This document shows positions 22,859 to 35,889 of a DNA stretch of 64,000 bases, piece by piece (the first letter of the stretch is position 1; every line of letters begins with the position of its first letter). The notes below the pieces were generated by a model that ran no database searches, was not told the DNA's origin, and saw only the letters and a program-made list of their open reading frames with translations. The position numbers and the translations under genes are program-made. Source of the DNA: Hydractinia symbiolongicarpus (Eukaryota > Cnidaria > Hydrozoa > Anthoathecata > Hydractiniidae); the NCBI RefSeq assembly GCF_029227915.1, contig NC_079876.1, forward strand, positions 13,142,001 through 13,206,000, written 5' to 3'.

Positions 22859-25156
22859 TGTCCCCAGTTAAGGTATATTTAACTGGGTGTCTTAGCTACT
22901 GTTAGCTAGCTAATGTTAGTCTCCAAGGCCTGTTTCTCCCCCCATCCCATAGCTAAACCTAACCTCTGACTTATGTTGTTATTCCCCTTATTTAATTATC
23001 AATAGCTAGCTACTTGAGTTTCCAAACTTCTCTTCTTTCATGAGCACGAATTATGATGTAACAAGCTAGCTACCTACAAAATCTTTCAAAGACTTGAACT
23101 TTTGCAGGATAGTGTGATGTATTTTTATGCCCATAGAGTATAATTCTTTTCGCATTTCCTGTAAACTTTGCAAGGGCACCACGACAAGTGGAACAAATTT
23201 TTTCAGACTTAAAAGCGTGTGTGTTAAATTATTTTTTATTGTTTTGTTTGTGACATCCTGTTAAACTTTTCTCAGCCTGCATGTTAATTACCAGGCTATT
23301 TTTACAGGAGCTTGTAGAAATTTGATTGGAAATTTACGTGGATTTATGACTTTATTTTAGTTTGTGAGAGGATTGTATGGTTGCTTGTGTTTTTGTTTGT
23401 TTTGCAAACTGGTGTTTTTTAAATTTTGTGTAAACTTTTGTGGAAAAAAGACCACATGCAATATACTGAAAGCACAAATTTTTGTGGAATTGAACTGCAA
23501 TGAAGGCTGTTGTGTAAGCTAATGGCTCGTTCATATTTCGTATTATAAACTTTTGTTGGGGAGAACTAAACTGTATGTGATGTCATTTTTGCTGAAAGAT
23601 AATTCCATGGTTTCACGTTTTTGTTAAAAATCTTAAAATTGTAGTAATAATTGTGTTTGGTGATGACGAAACAATTACTAATTGTTCTGACTAAAACTTT
23701 TTGAATTTGATATTTTATGAAATGCCTGATTATTCTATAATTTGATGTGTTTCATAACCGTTTTGTGGAAGATTTATGGGCAATGGCATTATAAAACATG
23801 CTAAATGAACTGATTTTTGTTGATTTGATTTTGATTTTATAATTTGTGTAAACTTTTTTGAGGACGGACCGTATATATACTATGTTTTCCAAAAATAATA
23901 TCTTTGGTGATTCAAATTTACTCCTTATTCATTTTTGACATTTAAGTTCAAAATGGTTGACAAAGGTCACTACAGATCATCATACTATGAAAATTTTGGT
24001 GTTCTTAACCGGTAATTTTACATTTTGTGTATATTTTTGGGGAACAGGATAATATGCAACCAAAAAATGATTTTCCAGATATAAATTTGATGTTTTGTGA
24101 CACTTCTGATTGAAATATTAAAGGTTTTCAACGAATCAAACGTAATCACTTTATAAGATGTAAATATTTGAGATGTGTTATTTCTGAATTTATTATTATT
24201 GTTTGTGTTGTACATGATCCTATAAATTATTTTGATTAGCGTTTCAAGCTCTACACAAGCTCTACACAACGTGTCAACAAATTTCAGGAACAAAATATTG
24301 TGCATTGACGGGTCCTGGCAGACGTCATCAAAATACAAGTTACGATTCTTTTTTTCCAATGTACTTCTTCCTAAGTGGATTTTACAGTGCATATTATTAA
24401 AGTACTTCAGAGCTTTTACTGACGGCAAATTTTAAAATTTTAAAACACTTATATGTCCTTACGTTTGCGAACACACATGATCCTATGCTTATTTTTGTCA
24501 GCATTCCAATCTGTACGCATTACAGGCAACAGATAAACTACATTTTGTCAAATTTTTTTGTATGCACTGCTGAAGTTAGCAAAACCTGCAAACAACCTAA
24601 TCTTCTGCCTGAGTGGATTAAAGTAAATAATAAAATGATTCATTCTCATTTTCTTTTTTTTATTAAGCACGACATAGACGTAAGAATATTTTTGACGATT
24701 ATCGCTTTTTTCAATTAGTTTTCAACGTTTTGTACGAAAAAATATTGACAGAAGAATAATAATATTATATTATTTTTTAAATATCCTTCATAGTATTGCA
24801 CAAAAGAATAAAACGTGTTGAAAACTAAATAACTGAATATGCTCAATCTTTCAACACACTTTTAAACAATCCGTTACTTAAAACAAAAGAAGTTACGTCA
24901 AACCATTATAAAATATTCTGGTTGGGTGAATTAAGTCGAACTAATTTTCAATATTAGATCTCAATAAAAATATTGAAACAAGTCTATTTGCGCCTAATTT
25001 TTTTCCTAGATTCTTCAACTATATGCATTAAAAAGCAATGTAAGAGTATAAAACAATTCAATACTGAGTAATAATTTGGTGAAAGGACAAATATTTCAGT
25101 TTGTATTTGGTGAAAAGACAAAGATTCGTTTGATTTAACTTGTTCTAATCAAAACA
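22859..25156. other. Non-coding AT-rich stretch
   Basis: No gene supported. Short AGCTAGCTA runs occur between 22890 and 23070. The phrase TTTTGTGTAAACTTTTGTGG and variants recur near 23425, 23850 and 24020, suggesting an old degenerate repeat. Frames at 24018-24435 and 24485-24718 overlap each other and lack domains. Confidence 0.5.
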
Positions 25157-25546
25157 TGGTATCTGTTTAATAACAACCTTTACACTCAAACAGACGGAAT
25201 TGCCATGGGAGGCCCTGCATCATCAGTAGTCGCAGAAATATACACGCAAGCACATGCAACAGCATTAGTCACGTCAGACAGACGTCCGAAAGTTTGGAAA
25301 AGATTCGTTGACGACGTATTCGCCATAATCAAAAGATCCCATCTAAAAGTGTTCCATGAACATATCAACGGTCTACATTCAAAAATTAAATTCACTGTTA
25401 AGCCTAAACAAGATGGAAGTATCGCTTTCCTAAACACTTTGGTCAAACGCAAGAATGGTTCCCTTTCGGTTTCAGTGTATCGTAAACTAACACACACCGG
25501 CCAGTACCTTAATTTATCGCATCAGTATTCCTTCCCTTCGTGCTAG
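25157..25546 (+). pseudogene. Penelope-like reverse transcriptase fragment
   Basis: The reading starts mid-domain with LFNNNLYTQTDGIAMGGPAS, the Penelope-type motif before the catalytic centre. It continues with WKRFVDDVFAII, which holds the FVDD catalytic pair, and FTVKPKQDGSIAFLNTLVKR, then VYRKLTHTGQYLN. The fingers and N-terminus are absent, as expected for 5' truncation, and the thumb breaks off at about 25535. The GIY-YIG piece follows directly, so an internal deletion joined them. Confidence 0.85.
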
Positions 25547-25987
25547 GTCCCAGCGAGATCCTTTGTCGAGTTTTAAGGCAATACAAAATCAAATTCATTT
25601 CTAACTCTAATGACACCCGACGAAGCACTTTGTCTAAATTAAAAGAAGAAATTAACCTGGAAGAACAAAGCAATGTTGTTTATAAAATACCCTGTAAAAA
25701 TTGTGATGCAGTGTATATAGACGAAAAAAAGAACGTTTAAGCTACGAGTTTAAGAACACATGCGCGCAGTGAGAAACGGAGATGTTAAGAAAAACGAAAT
25801 TGCGGACCACAGCTGGAGCAGAACTCATCAGTTTAATTGGGATGAGAAGATAATTATTGACAGAGAATCGAGAACAACTGCTAGGAAGATTAAAGAAAGT
25901 ATCAACAGTGTAGAACGTGATAAACACATAACCAACATCTTGTATCAACTTCCTGAAATTTGGTTACCAGCCCTACAGAAGAAGTAG
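25540..25987 (+). pseudogene. Penelope-like GIY-YIG endonuclease fragment
   Basis: The frame 25540-25740 ends with VVYKIPCKNCDAVYIDE, the zinc-binding CxxC and GIY-like start of the Penelope endonuclease, with the YIG half altered to YID. After a stop and frame change the domain continues as EHMRAVRNGDVKKNEIADHS and FNWDEKIIIDRESRTTARKI, then IKESINSVERD, to a stop at 25985. Penelope-like elements use this nuclease to nick target DNA for priming. At least one stop (TAA near 25752) makes this copy inactive. Confidence 0.85.
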
Positions 25988-26246
25988 TTATCTATATCTA
26001 GGTCCAAAATTGTTAATTACCGTGATTAACTGTAATCATCAGCTTGTTCCTGATTGGTTAATTTTTGTGAATTTCGATCCTCTGCAATTATATAAATACA
26101 TGCTCAACATCATCTTACTTTGCCCAGTGAAGGAAAGGGGATCTTCCGAAACGTCGCCTACTAAACTATCATGTTCAAGAAATGATAAACTTTCTACAGT
26201 AACTGAGGATAATCTTCCTGATTATTCTGACCTTTGTATCCACTAG
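25988..26246 (+). other. Penelope-like 3' region with possible hammerhead relic
   Basis: Downstream of the endonuclease, bases 26124-26155 read CCAGTGAAGGAAAGGGG then ATCTTCCGAAACGTC. GGAA/TTCC could form a short stem and GAAAC matches the 3' part of a hammerhead core. The expected CTGANGA is altered. Penelope-like elements often carry hammerhead motifs in their terminal repeats, so this may be a degenerate one. Confidence 0.25.
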
Positions 26247-27603
26247 TATTATTTTGGTATCATATATCCGGGGGAATCACCTCAAACAATTTAGTAGGTT
26301 GGGAAAGAGTCCAGCACAGCTTAGTCAGGTCGCCCTAAAATGACTAATCAGGAGAGTTAGAACAGTTATCTCAGCGCGAGATATTCCCCTTTGATAGCGA
26401 AACCAGGGTTATTTCTTTTACTATTTAACGTGATTTTAATTTTTTCATAACATTGATGAATGACCCTTTGTTAAGTAACCTTAAAACAACTGTGTTAGCG
26501 ATAGAAAACTGACGTAAAGGTTTAAACAACACATTGTCTAATACAAAATTAGGTAATTTGCTTAATATCTGCCTTTATTTCTTACCCCACTAACAATAGC
26601 AACAAATTATATTCAATTTAAAATTAAAACTATACTTTTCTTCTATTTGATTATGGGATAATGACGTTGTCTTTCAAGATGCTTCAGTCTAAATTTCTCA
26701 AAGTAAAAATGCTGAGAATCTAATTCTTTTAGTTAATTACATTATAAAAAAAAATTGCAATGGTATTTGGTACCTAAATAATTAAAAGATACATAAAGTA
26801 TTTTAACAAAATATTATTATCTATCTCAGCAGCTATAGTAAGTTGTCATTGTAGAGTAATAATCAAGATAGTTATAGAAATCTGTTAAGAAATACGTCAA
26901 AACCTACTGATCAGAATAAGAAAATAAATGTGTACAAGCAGTAAAAACAAATCATAAGAAAAATAGGAGAACACAGTATAAAATTATCAATTGTAGTAGA
27001 CTTAAACTTAACACAAACACTGCCACTATTTGTGCACTTATGTTGAGCGCTACCTCCAACATTTCATCTGTACTAGTGGAGCGCTACCAACCGATACAAC
27101 ATGAATTCTTTGAATACTAAGACTAATCCATAAATACCATGTATATGTTGACGAAGATCAAAATTAAAACAACAATGTATTGATAAACATTACCATGTAT
27201 TAACACTGCCGCTGGCAATACACTTATGTAGAGCGCTACCAACTACACATCCTACAAACAAACGGAGAGCCACCAGCCGTTCCATTCTTAACATTATCAA
27301 TACCATGACATACAGGCGATCAACCAAGATAAATAAATATATTTGTTTTTATGTTTTACTATTCTTTTATTTGTTTTTATTTTTATTATGACTACTACGT
27401 GTCCAATCCAACAAAGTACGCCATCAGTTTCGAACCCTTTCACTGAATAACTGGTGCACTAAGAAGTTGAGCGAGTTCACCTTAACTAAGGTCCCTTTCG
27501 GGTCATCAGCAGTGACTCAACTTCCCTCTCAAGTGACTTAACCTAGTAGTCATAACAAAAGTGTTTACTATTTCTATTTTTTCTATTTTATTTTTTATTT
27601 TTT
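26247..27603. other. Non-coding stretch with a short diverged repeat
   Basis: No gene supported. Between about 27018 and 27290, ACACTGCC, then CACTTATGT, then GAGCGCTACC occurs twice about 190 bases apart, with a further GAGCGCTACC at 27080. The rest is featureless AT-rich DNA. Confidence 0.5.
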
Positions 27604-28620
27604 TTATTGACCTTGCAATAAAATTTTGCAGAAGCGTTTAGAATTTACCGCAAATCTGTGAAGAACATCATGTCGTCCGTAGATTTTCCGTACAGTTTTT
27701 TGTAACATGTCCATCTTAGCACCTTGCTTCCTCATTCTAGCTGAAATATTGTTCGATGATCTTACAAAGTCTGCCATGTTTGAAGTTGCGCGACCTATTC
27801 TAAGTATTTCAGCACCAATTGAGGAGTAAAATATCTTTGATGGCATGTTACTACTTTTATAAGGCATCCTTACGATTGAAAGTGGAAAGTCATCTCTTTT
27901 ATCAAACATACACAATGAAAACGTCCTATTGTCTAGATCTAGGAATGATGCTTTGACACCAATAGCTCCTTTTTTAACCCAAGTTCAGGAGGATAGATCT
28001 CGTGAAAATGCCTCTCAAACAAACCATCATCGTTTATAGCAATTAGATCATCAATAAATCTAAAGGTGTTGCCAAACTTTCTTGAGGCCTTCAGATTCTT
28101 TTTCTTTAGGTCCTTTTGACCCACTAAGCACCATACTTATTTACCACAACATGTTTGCTTATCCCACCTTGAAAACAAAAGTCAATCAACTCATTTAAAA
28201 TGGAAATTAATTTGTGATGTAGAATTTTCGTATAAAGTGTCGAAAAGACAAAGGTTGACAGACCTTTTACTCTAGTCCTACAATTTACATTCGGAATATT
28301 TGTGATAACCGGTTCATTTTTCTGCAAGACCCACAATGATTTGAAACCAGAAAAAAAATGAGACTTTTCATGGTAAGTCTGAATCTGAGAACTGAATAGC
28401 TTTAAAATGGAAGAAATGGATTTTGATAATGGCTTAATGGCGCATTGAGGTGCCCCGATGATAAACCTGAATTTAGTTGGCGTTTTGTGCATTTTAGGGA
28501 TCCAATAAATTTGTGGAAGACATTCATTTTTTCACTGGTGACATTTAAGTTATATTTTTTGTTTTGTAATGATGTCTGTTGGTGATGAATAAATTTGATT
28601 GTATGTTTCCATCTTTCCAT
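27604..28620 (-). pseudogene. Second reverse transcriptase relic (YIDD-type), internally deleted
   Basis: Read on the minus strand, the order is KFIHHQQTSLQNKKYNL, then IPKMHKTPTKFRFIIGAPQC, then GFKSLWVLQKNEPVI, then FVFSTLYTKILHHKLI (28620-28124). After a stop comes FGNTFRFIDDLIAINDDG with the catalytic pair, EIYPPELGLKKE (28124-27939), then after a frameshift SFLDLDNRTFSLCMFDKRDD and VRKIYGRHDVLHRFAV (27935-27604). This matches a family of long RT proteins seen in corals, molluscs and amphioxus, probably Penelope-related. The block that should hold G-x-x-M-G between KYGA and KKNLKASRKF is missing, about 80 residues. It differs clearly from the Penelope copy at 25 kb. Confidence 0.75.
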
Positions 28621-29060
28621 TTTGACACAATCCGAGCTCCCTTAACAAAACCTCTGCATTAACCCATTTACAAATCACACCAATATTACCTGTTGCTTTA
28701 TTTTATTTTATTGCTCTTTATTTTATTTAAAAGAAGCATTAGGGTTATTAAATTTTAAATTTTACTTTTGTTCCCACACAGCGTCGCGTCTAATTACCTC
28801 TGCGCACTTAGATTTCCTTTCCATCAGTTTTGTATTTCCTCTTCATGTCTTTTTCAGTGTGGTGTCGAAACTATCTATCCCAGCACATTCGCCTATTCTA
28901 CTATCTTGTATATTTTATTTTTTGTCTTATAGATAATACATTTTTTTTTATCATTTTTAAAATTTTTAACATTATTTATTATATACTTGTATATACAGGA
29001 ACCTTATTGATACCAGGATTGTCTTTATGAACCCTGATTAGGACACCTGTAAATAAATAT
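28621..29060. other. AT-rich non-coding stretch
   Basis: Only a hydrophobic low-complexity frame (28830-29030) is open. It may include the 5' flank of the RT relic, but nothing can be supported. Confidence 0.45.
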
Positions 29061-29309
<249 letters not shown>

Positions 29310-29492
29310 GGATGTTCCTAATTGGATGTAGGATAGCCTGACATCTTTTTCGGATAGCCTGCCATCTTCATAGGATAGCCTGCAATTTCGTAGGATAGCC
29401 TGCCATCTCATAGGATAGCCTGCCATCTTCATAGGATAGCCTGCCATCTTCATAGGATAGCCTGCCATCTTCATAGGATAGCCTGCCATCCT
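29310..29492 (-). repeat. 20-21-bp minisatellite with the GGATAGCCTG core
   Basis: Eight copies of GGATAGCCTGMCATCTTCAT (with small variants) lie beside the (AAT)n tract, joined by AAGGATGTTCCTAATTGG. On the minus strand the core is GATGKCAGGCTATCC, the same as in the 89-bp minisatellites at 32.6 and 36-37.7 kb and at 44.45/44.70 kb. Confidence 0.92.
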
Positions 29493-30926
29493 TGTCGACC
29501 GCCGTTAACATTTCCACTTGTGTTTAATAATGGTTGACAGTCTGGCGGACCATCTCTGTAAGAGGATGCTTGTTTAATAAGCTAAGTATAACCTATATGA
29601 TTAGCTATCTAATCATATAGGTTATACGGAGACTAAAGTTTTTCTAAACTAATAGCTGTATTAGTCCTAATTACGTGATTATCTAAACATACATATTGAG
29701 TTGTTGTTATGGTACTATTAAATATATATAGCTAGCTACATTGAAGTTAAAAATACAAGACTTATTGCTATGGTTAGTTTGAGTGTGTAACTTTATAGGT
29801 GCCTGGTGTTGTGATAACTTGACAATTGTTTAAAAAATAAATATATAGCTAATAATGACCCTCTTGTCTGTAGCTAGATAGCACAGCCCTGTGCTTTAGA
29901 GAAATTTAACTTTATTAAACAAGGTTAGCAAGTCGAAAGGTGTGCTCTGTAGCTTTAGCTAGCTATTCTTTTTCATGACTGATCTGGAAAAATTAGAAAA
30001 TTCTAGCCTGCACATCCACGAATCTAGATAGCTAGCTAAGCATTATCTTAAATCATTTCATACTTTTGAAACTATAGCTATATGATTCACAATAAATATA
30101 ATTACGATAATATGTTATTCAGGGCTTTGACTATCATGTGCCCAGTCATCTTGTCTGCCTCTTTAAATTTCTAAACTAATTCTGTTACACTAATTCAGCA
30201 AGCACCACATAAGAAAAATAGTTCACTATTTGTCTGTTTGCTGAAGTTATATTCTTGATATATATTCATGTTTAGGAAATGAGTCTCAGGATGCTCAATC
30301 ACATATCTGACCTATATCGTTTAATTGTGAAAAAGAGATTATTCTAAAGCTTGTCAAAACGCAGTTTGCGATGAAGTTCCAGATATATTTAAACTAAGCA
30401 TAGGCAAAATATTCTTAATTTTTTTGAGAATTCTTCTTGTCAATTTATTTACTACATTCTTAATTTCTTTTACTTTGGGATAAAAGTTTCAACTCAGTTG
30501 TAATTTAAGTGATAAAATGTTTTACTTTGTCAAAACAATTTGTATACTGTGACAGTAAAACAGTAACAGAAACTTTGTAGATATTGTTAAAGTATTATCA
30601 TTTTGTGTCTGTTTATAAATTATGGAAAGTTTGTCCAGTAATTATAGACCTTGATAAGCTTTGATTACGCATAATATAGGATCTGCTAGTACTATTTCTT
30701 CTACTGGTAGAAAATCAGGGTGTTTTGTTAAGGTTTTATTAGTAATTGTTTACGTTTGAAATTTTTTTGTCCTTTCACTTGGAAAACTGCTAGAATTTTC
30801 TTATTTCGAATTATTTTTTTAACATATTCTTGTAGTGCATTGTAAAAAAATTATTGCAAATATTTGAAAAGTGTCTGGAAAAATCTACCTAGATAATCTA
30901 ACAAGAACTTACAAATACTTATAAAT

Positions 30927-30929
<3 letters not shown>
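29493..30929. other. Non-coding AT-rich stretch
   Basis: No gene supported. A short inverted repeat, TATAACCTATATGATTAGC and its complement, occurs at 29587-29627. AGCTAGCTA runs appear near 29730, 29940 and 30030. Confidence 0.5.

Positions 30930-31013
<84 letters not shown>
30930..31013. repeat. (AT)n microsatellite
   Basis: About 42 uninterrupted AT units. Confidence 0.99.
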
Positions 31014-31016
<3 letters not shown>

Positions 31017-31879
31017 ACTAAGCAATGATTAAGAAAACTGACAATTTAAAAATTAAATTGTTAAATTGAATTGATAGTGTCCTTAATTGTGGGCAATTTT
31101 CTGTGAAAGCATGGTTAAAAATTTTTTTAAACCTCTCATATTTCTAAACAATTTCACTTTAGAGTTCATAATATTACCTGATGGGAAGCACTGAAATGAA
31201 AAAGGCAAGAATATGTGCAATCTGGGGATTATCGATATTTCAGGTATGGAGTAACTTTTTTTCACCTACTGCACCTGTGTAAGAGTGTACACAAACTGCT
31301 TTGTGGAGTAGTTAAAAACAATGTTTAATCACATTTCAATGTGATTTTTTAGCACATGTTTATGTATCCAGGTAAATGGTGGCACCTTAGTGTAAATTGA
31401 AGCTCTCTAATGACAGCACAAGTATACCGATGTAATTTATAAATTTAAAGAAATGGATCTAATTTATAGGTTCAAGGTATGTATAACGTATAAATATATT
31501 ACAACACGCTAATTTATCAAAACTCTTTTATATGACACCATGAAACATACAAAGTGCGTCACTGCATAGTGTTTAGTTTTGTCCAGATTTGGATAGATGA
31601 TTTTATATTTTAGAAAAACTTAATGCTGTTTTACGAGAAAGTCATATCTGCAAAAGAAGAAGAGAATAAAGAAAAAACTCTTACAATATTTTTATAGTTT
31701 ATTGAACTTTTATCACTGTAACGGAATGATTATTTATCTTTATATCACACTCCCGATAGAACTTTTTATTGTTTGTTAAAAGCAGTGGTCTGTATAATAA
31801 TATACAGGCCTCTGTAATATAATATACAGACTATATACAAAATTTTGCAGGTCTTCCAACATCATTAAAAAACAAGAAG
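31014..31879. other. Non-coding AT-rich stretch
   Basis: No gene or clear repeat found. Confidence 0.5.
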
Positions 31880-33230
31880 GTCTAAAATTAGTATTTGAAC
31901 TAGTCGATAAAGCCTGTGGAAAAATCCACTTAGACAGGATAATGAAAATGGGACCGTTATTTAAATTTTGATGACGTCAGCTAGGATCTGTCAAGAGACA
32001 AAATGTTTTTTCTTGGAAATTTGTTTACTTGTTGCCTTTATGGTGTAGAGCTTGAATAGCTGATTTAAATAATGTATAGGATCATTTGTTTTGGACAAAC
32101 ACTTAAGGAGATATGAGGGTTTAAACATTTTGCTGACCTCAGCAAAAACGAACAAATATGCAAAAAATTATTTTAAGAAATTTGTATATTTTCTGATGAC
32201 GTCATCGACCCGTCTCTTCCGAAACGGATGGGGGACCCAGGCTTGGGAAACTTACCCAAATTGCTCCAAGGTGGTCCTTAGTTACCCACGCGGTGAAAAA
32301 TTTCCAAGTTATTTGGCCTCAAAGTTTTAGGTGCAATGTAATTGCTTCATTAATTAATATACTTTCCTTTGACGTCAACATTATGTTAACATCAAAGTTT
32401 AGTACTTTACAGAACAAATTTATAGGTGATGTTTTATAGACTTTATCAAAGAAAGTAGTGAATATAATAATCCACTTTGCAAAAATGACAGACAGACACA
32501 CGGAACTGGCGTTTTATTACAGAGATTGAAACAATGTCAGCCTGGGTACTAGTTTTCAATTATATTAGCAAAACAGTCAGGGTACGAGTTTGCTGAGTTA
32601 TAAAAGCAATGTGCAAAAACATAGCCGGCTATCCGAATTTAATAGTGAGTTGAAAATGTTATCGGTCTGGGTACGAGTGTGTCGAGTTGTAAGATTAATA
32701 TGCGAAAAGATGTCAGGCTATTCGAATTTATTACTTAAAATTGAATTATGTCGGTCTGGGTACGAGTTTGTCGAGTTATAAGAGTAATATGCGAAAAGAT
32801 GTCAGGCTATCCGAATTTATTACTAGGATTAAAATGTCGTCAATCTGGGTACGAGTTTGTCGAGTTAAGAGTAATATGCGAAAAGATGTCAGGCTATCCG
32901 AATTTATTACTTAAAATTGAATTATGTCGGTTGGGGTACGAGTTTACTGAGATATATAAGCAATGTGCGAAAAAATGTCAGGCTATCCGAATTTATTACT
33001 AGGATTAAAATATCGTCGGTCTGGGTACGAGTTTGTCAAGTTATAAGAGTAATGCACCAAAGGAGTTATTTAAAATAGAATTCATAAGGTCTGGGCACGA
33101 CTCTTCTGCGGAGATATAGAATCAATGCGTGAAAAGATGTTACGCTATCCACCTTTATTACTAAGATTAACATGTTATCGGTCTGGCTACGAGTTTGTGA
33201 AAAAATCAAGCAGGGCATCTGTATTTTTTC
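31880..33230 (+). mobile_element. Putative non-autonomous element: hairpin end, spacer, 89-bp minisatellite
   Basis: It begins with an end containing ACTAGTCGATAAAGCCTGTG and the hairpin GTGGAAAAATCCAC (31914-31930), which recurs at 43.43 kb and, inverted and worn, at 34.44 kb. A spacer follows with TGATGACGTCA near 31970 and 32195 and a GACAGACAGACACACGGAAC phrase at 32488. Then come about seven diverged units of roughly 88 bp (32540-33075, fading to 33200). The same order of hairpin then AGGCTATCC repeats exists at 43.4-44.7 kb, which supports one element family. The class is unknown; bivalve pearl/HINE-like elements have a comparable plan. Confidence 0.5.
32540..33200 (+). repeat. Diverged 89-bp-type minisatellite
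   Basis: Units contain GGTCTGGGTACGAGTTTGTC, then GCGAAAAGATGTCAGGCTAT and CCGAATTTATTAC. Spacing is 85-90 bases with several indels. It is clearly related to, but older than, the array at 36-37.7 kb. Confidence 0.9.
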
Positions 33231-34319
33231 TAACATTCAGACGGTGATACGAGCATCACTCTGGTACAGACCAGTTGAACAGGTCTGTGCGATGACTAAA
33301 AGGACCGGAAAAAAAGTATTAATATCGATCGGGATTGTATATCATCTCGTTCTCTAGCCATGTACAGGGTCTGCTAAATTACGTGCCTTACGTGCCCTCG
33401 TGGTTACGTGCTTTATGTGTCTACGCGCCTTATTTTCGCAACGTACTTTATGTACTTACGTGCCCTAGTGCTTCTGCGGTAATTGGGATTTTATTAATAA
33501 ACCTTCACGATTCGAAATAATTGGGAAATTAAGGGAAATAATTTTTGCGAAAGATGAATCCTTTTAAAATTAAGGCGTTGAAATTTTGCTGTGCAAGGCT
33601 TTTAAAAAGATTGTGAAGGCCCATTGAAGTATCAACAACAACAAAAAACACGTGATTTTCCATTGACTCAGAGTAGACTAACAACGCCTACTACTGGATT
33701 CTTTAGCAACAACGAGGAGTATCCAACAAAAAGAATTATCACACAAAAATTAAGGCATGTAGGCATGTGAAAAGCTGAGGCACGTAGCCACGTTAAGTAA
33801 CTACAACTTTTATAACAGTCATGAAAATATATTCCACAAAGAAAAATTGCTGAGTGATTTTTTAGCTAGACGGAGCAACGACGGGCTGTTAGGATATAAT
33901 TTTTTGGAAAATGGTATATATTTTGCATATATAGCATGTTCGAGACAGTATACCTGTACCAAGCGCTCATCCCATTGTTAACGACAGGCTATTTCCTGTG
34001 TTTCTATTTAACCGAAGTTGCGATAAATTTTATGCGCGGCATTTTTTACCTCTTTTTTTACCTAACTGCTCAGCTTTGAGTATATTCTGAAAAATATAAA
34101 AGGTTGGTCAACTGTTTTTTCCATAACGGTGTACCAACGGGTTGTAAACTGTGTTTTTATTTCAGCTAAAATTGTGGGAGAATAAAACACCATAATTTTG
34201 TGTGTGCTTTACTTCATTCCTACACTGAAGCGCTCGACTCTGCGGGTCTTATTAAGTACTTTACTGGGCGTTCCACGAAGTGTCACACAGCTACTTGTGG
34301 CTGATCCCGGCGTTTAAAG
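33231..34319. other. Non-coding stretch with short CTTACGTGCC repeats
   Basis: Between 33375 and 33470 the phrase TACGTGCCTT or TACGTGCCCT recurs about six times. No gene was recognised. The small frames at 33172-33357 and 33335-33520 come from repeat DNA. Confidence 0.5.
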
Positions 34320-34455
34320 CTCCCCTGCTTGTTTATAATAGCTGTATACGTCTGTTTGTCACGCAAAATGATAACCGCAGTAGCGAAACATATAATGCGG
34401 CAAATAAAGGACGGGCGAGTTAGTGAATTTACCCACGGGTTACCGACTAGTATAG
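34320..34455 (-). repeat. Inverted copy of the hairpin-end repeat
   Basis: The minus strand aligns with 43411-43525: the shared blocks are TACTAGTCGGTAACCCGTGG, CGCATTATATGTTTCGCTAC, GGTTATCATTTTGCGTGAC and AAACAGACGTATAC. The inner hairpin arm is degraded here. Confidence 0.75.
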
Positions 34456-35889
34456 TAAAAAAAATCAAAGAAACTGAGGTTGTCGTTATGATTTTAGGTC
34501 AAATGTTGGTTAAGAAGTACCCGACAAATCTCTACATATCATGGTCTGGTTTAAATAGAATTAGTAGTACACAACAATAACACAATCTTAGTTTTGAAAA
34601 GTATCAGAATTAAAAGCTCCCAAAATGTGCTAAAAGTAATCTGCGAAAAAAAAGTACTTTAGCTTCTTGATGGGAATAGAAAACAGACTGTCAAACTAGA
34701 TATATTTGACACAATATAACGCCATTGATAAAGTTGTTTTCCAATACTTTGGTAAGTCATGACTTTTTAATATGACGAAATATCTTGTGAATGTAAAAAT
34801 GTTATTGACTCAAGGATTCAACTATCTAGTACGTTCTACTTACTACACTACTAAGGACCAATAATAGACAAATTTTAACATACAAAATGCTAACTCCGGT
34901 CGGGGTATTTTTACATATATACTTTACAAGTAGCTATACAAAATATTGAGACCTAGATATAAACAACTATAATATTTTCTCAATATTTGTAGATGAAACA
35001 AATTCAATCAGCGAAATCAAAAGTCTCTAGTTTGCAAAATTCGCGGCCATAGCATTATCATATTTTATTTTCTATTTTAACCGCGGTGATCAATTACGGC
35101 AACTCGCCGCGTTAACGCAAAATTAGTAAAATCATACTGCTAATCACAACACAAAATGTCAACCTCCTCCCCAGGGCTCTTCTTCACTTTTTGATAATGG
35201 AAACACAAATCTGTTAGAAATAATAAAACATTGTAGGTCTGTGTATCGAGTTTGTTGAGTTATGAGAGAAATATTAAAAAATATGTCAGGCTATCCGATT
35301 TTAGTATTAAGATTAAAAGGGAATTTAGTGTAAATACCAGACTATCCTGAATTAAGTAAGTAAGTAAATATTCATTTATTTATTTGTCCTAATAGACTGG
35401 AGACCATTTCGATAGGATAATATCTAATAGGTAAGAATGACCACCAAACCAAGTTACAAATTTATAATTACAAACTTTATATACTCATAAATAACGATCG
35501 ATATATGCAACAATAAAAGGATTAAATGTTAAAACTACTATATGATGAAAAACAATAAAACTTGACCAGATACTTTAGATGACCCAACGACAACGTAGTG
35601 AAAAATTGTAATTGATATTGGGGGATGTTTATAAAAGGCGAACAGTGATCACGATATTGGCGTAAAATTAAATATTATTGATATTTTGAAAGTACATTAC
35701 CATCATCAACGTTTTAGAAGTAAAGTGAAAGCACAGTATTTTTGAGTAAGAATTATTTTGTGTCTTTGTGTGTCTACGTGTGCATTTATTTGTAAGATGC
35801 ATAGCCTGAGAGCACAGAAAGTCTGTGAGGCTTTTAACCTTTACCGGGGGAATTATAAATTATACTTTATAGTGGGACATTAAAGCCAT
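34456..35889. other. Non-coding stretch with one isolated minisatellite unit
   Basis: Bases 35231-35320 form a single 89-bp-type unit (GTCTGTGTATCGAGTTTGTT, then ATGTCAGGCTATCCGATTTT). It is followed at 35350 by a short (TAAG)n/(ATTT)n tract that may be the tail of an insertion. Nothing else was recognised. Confidence 0.55.
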
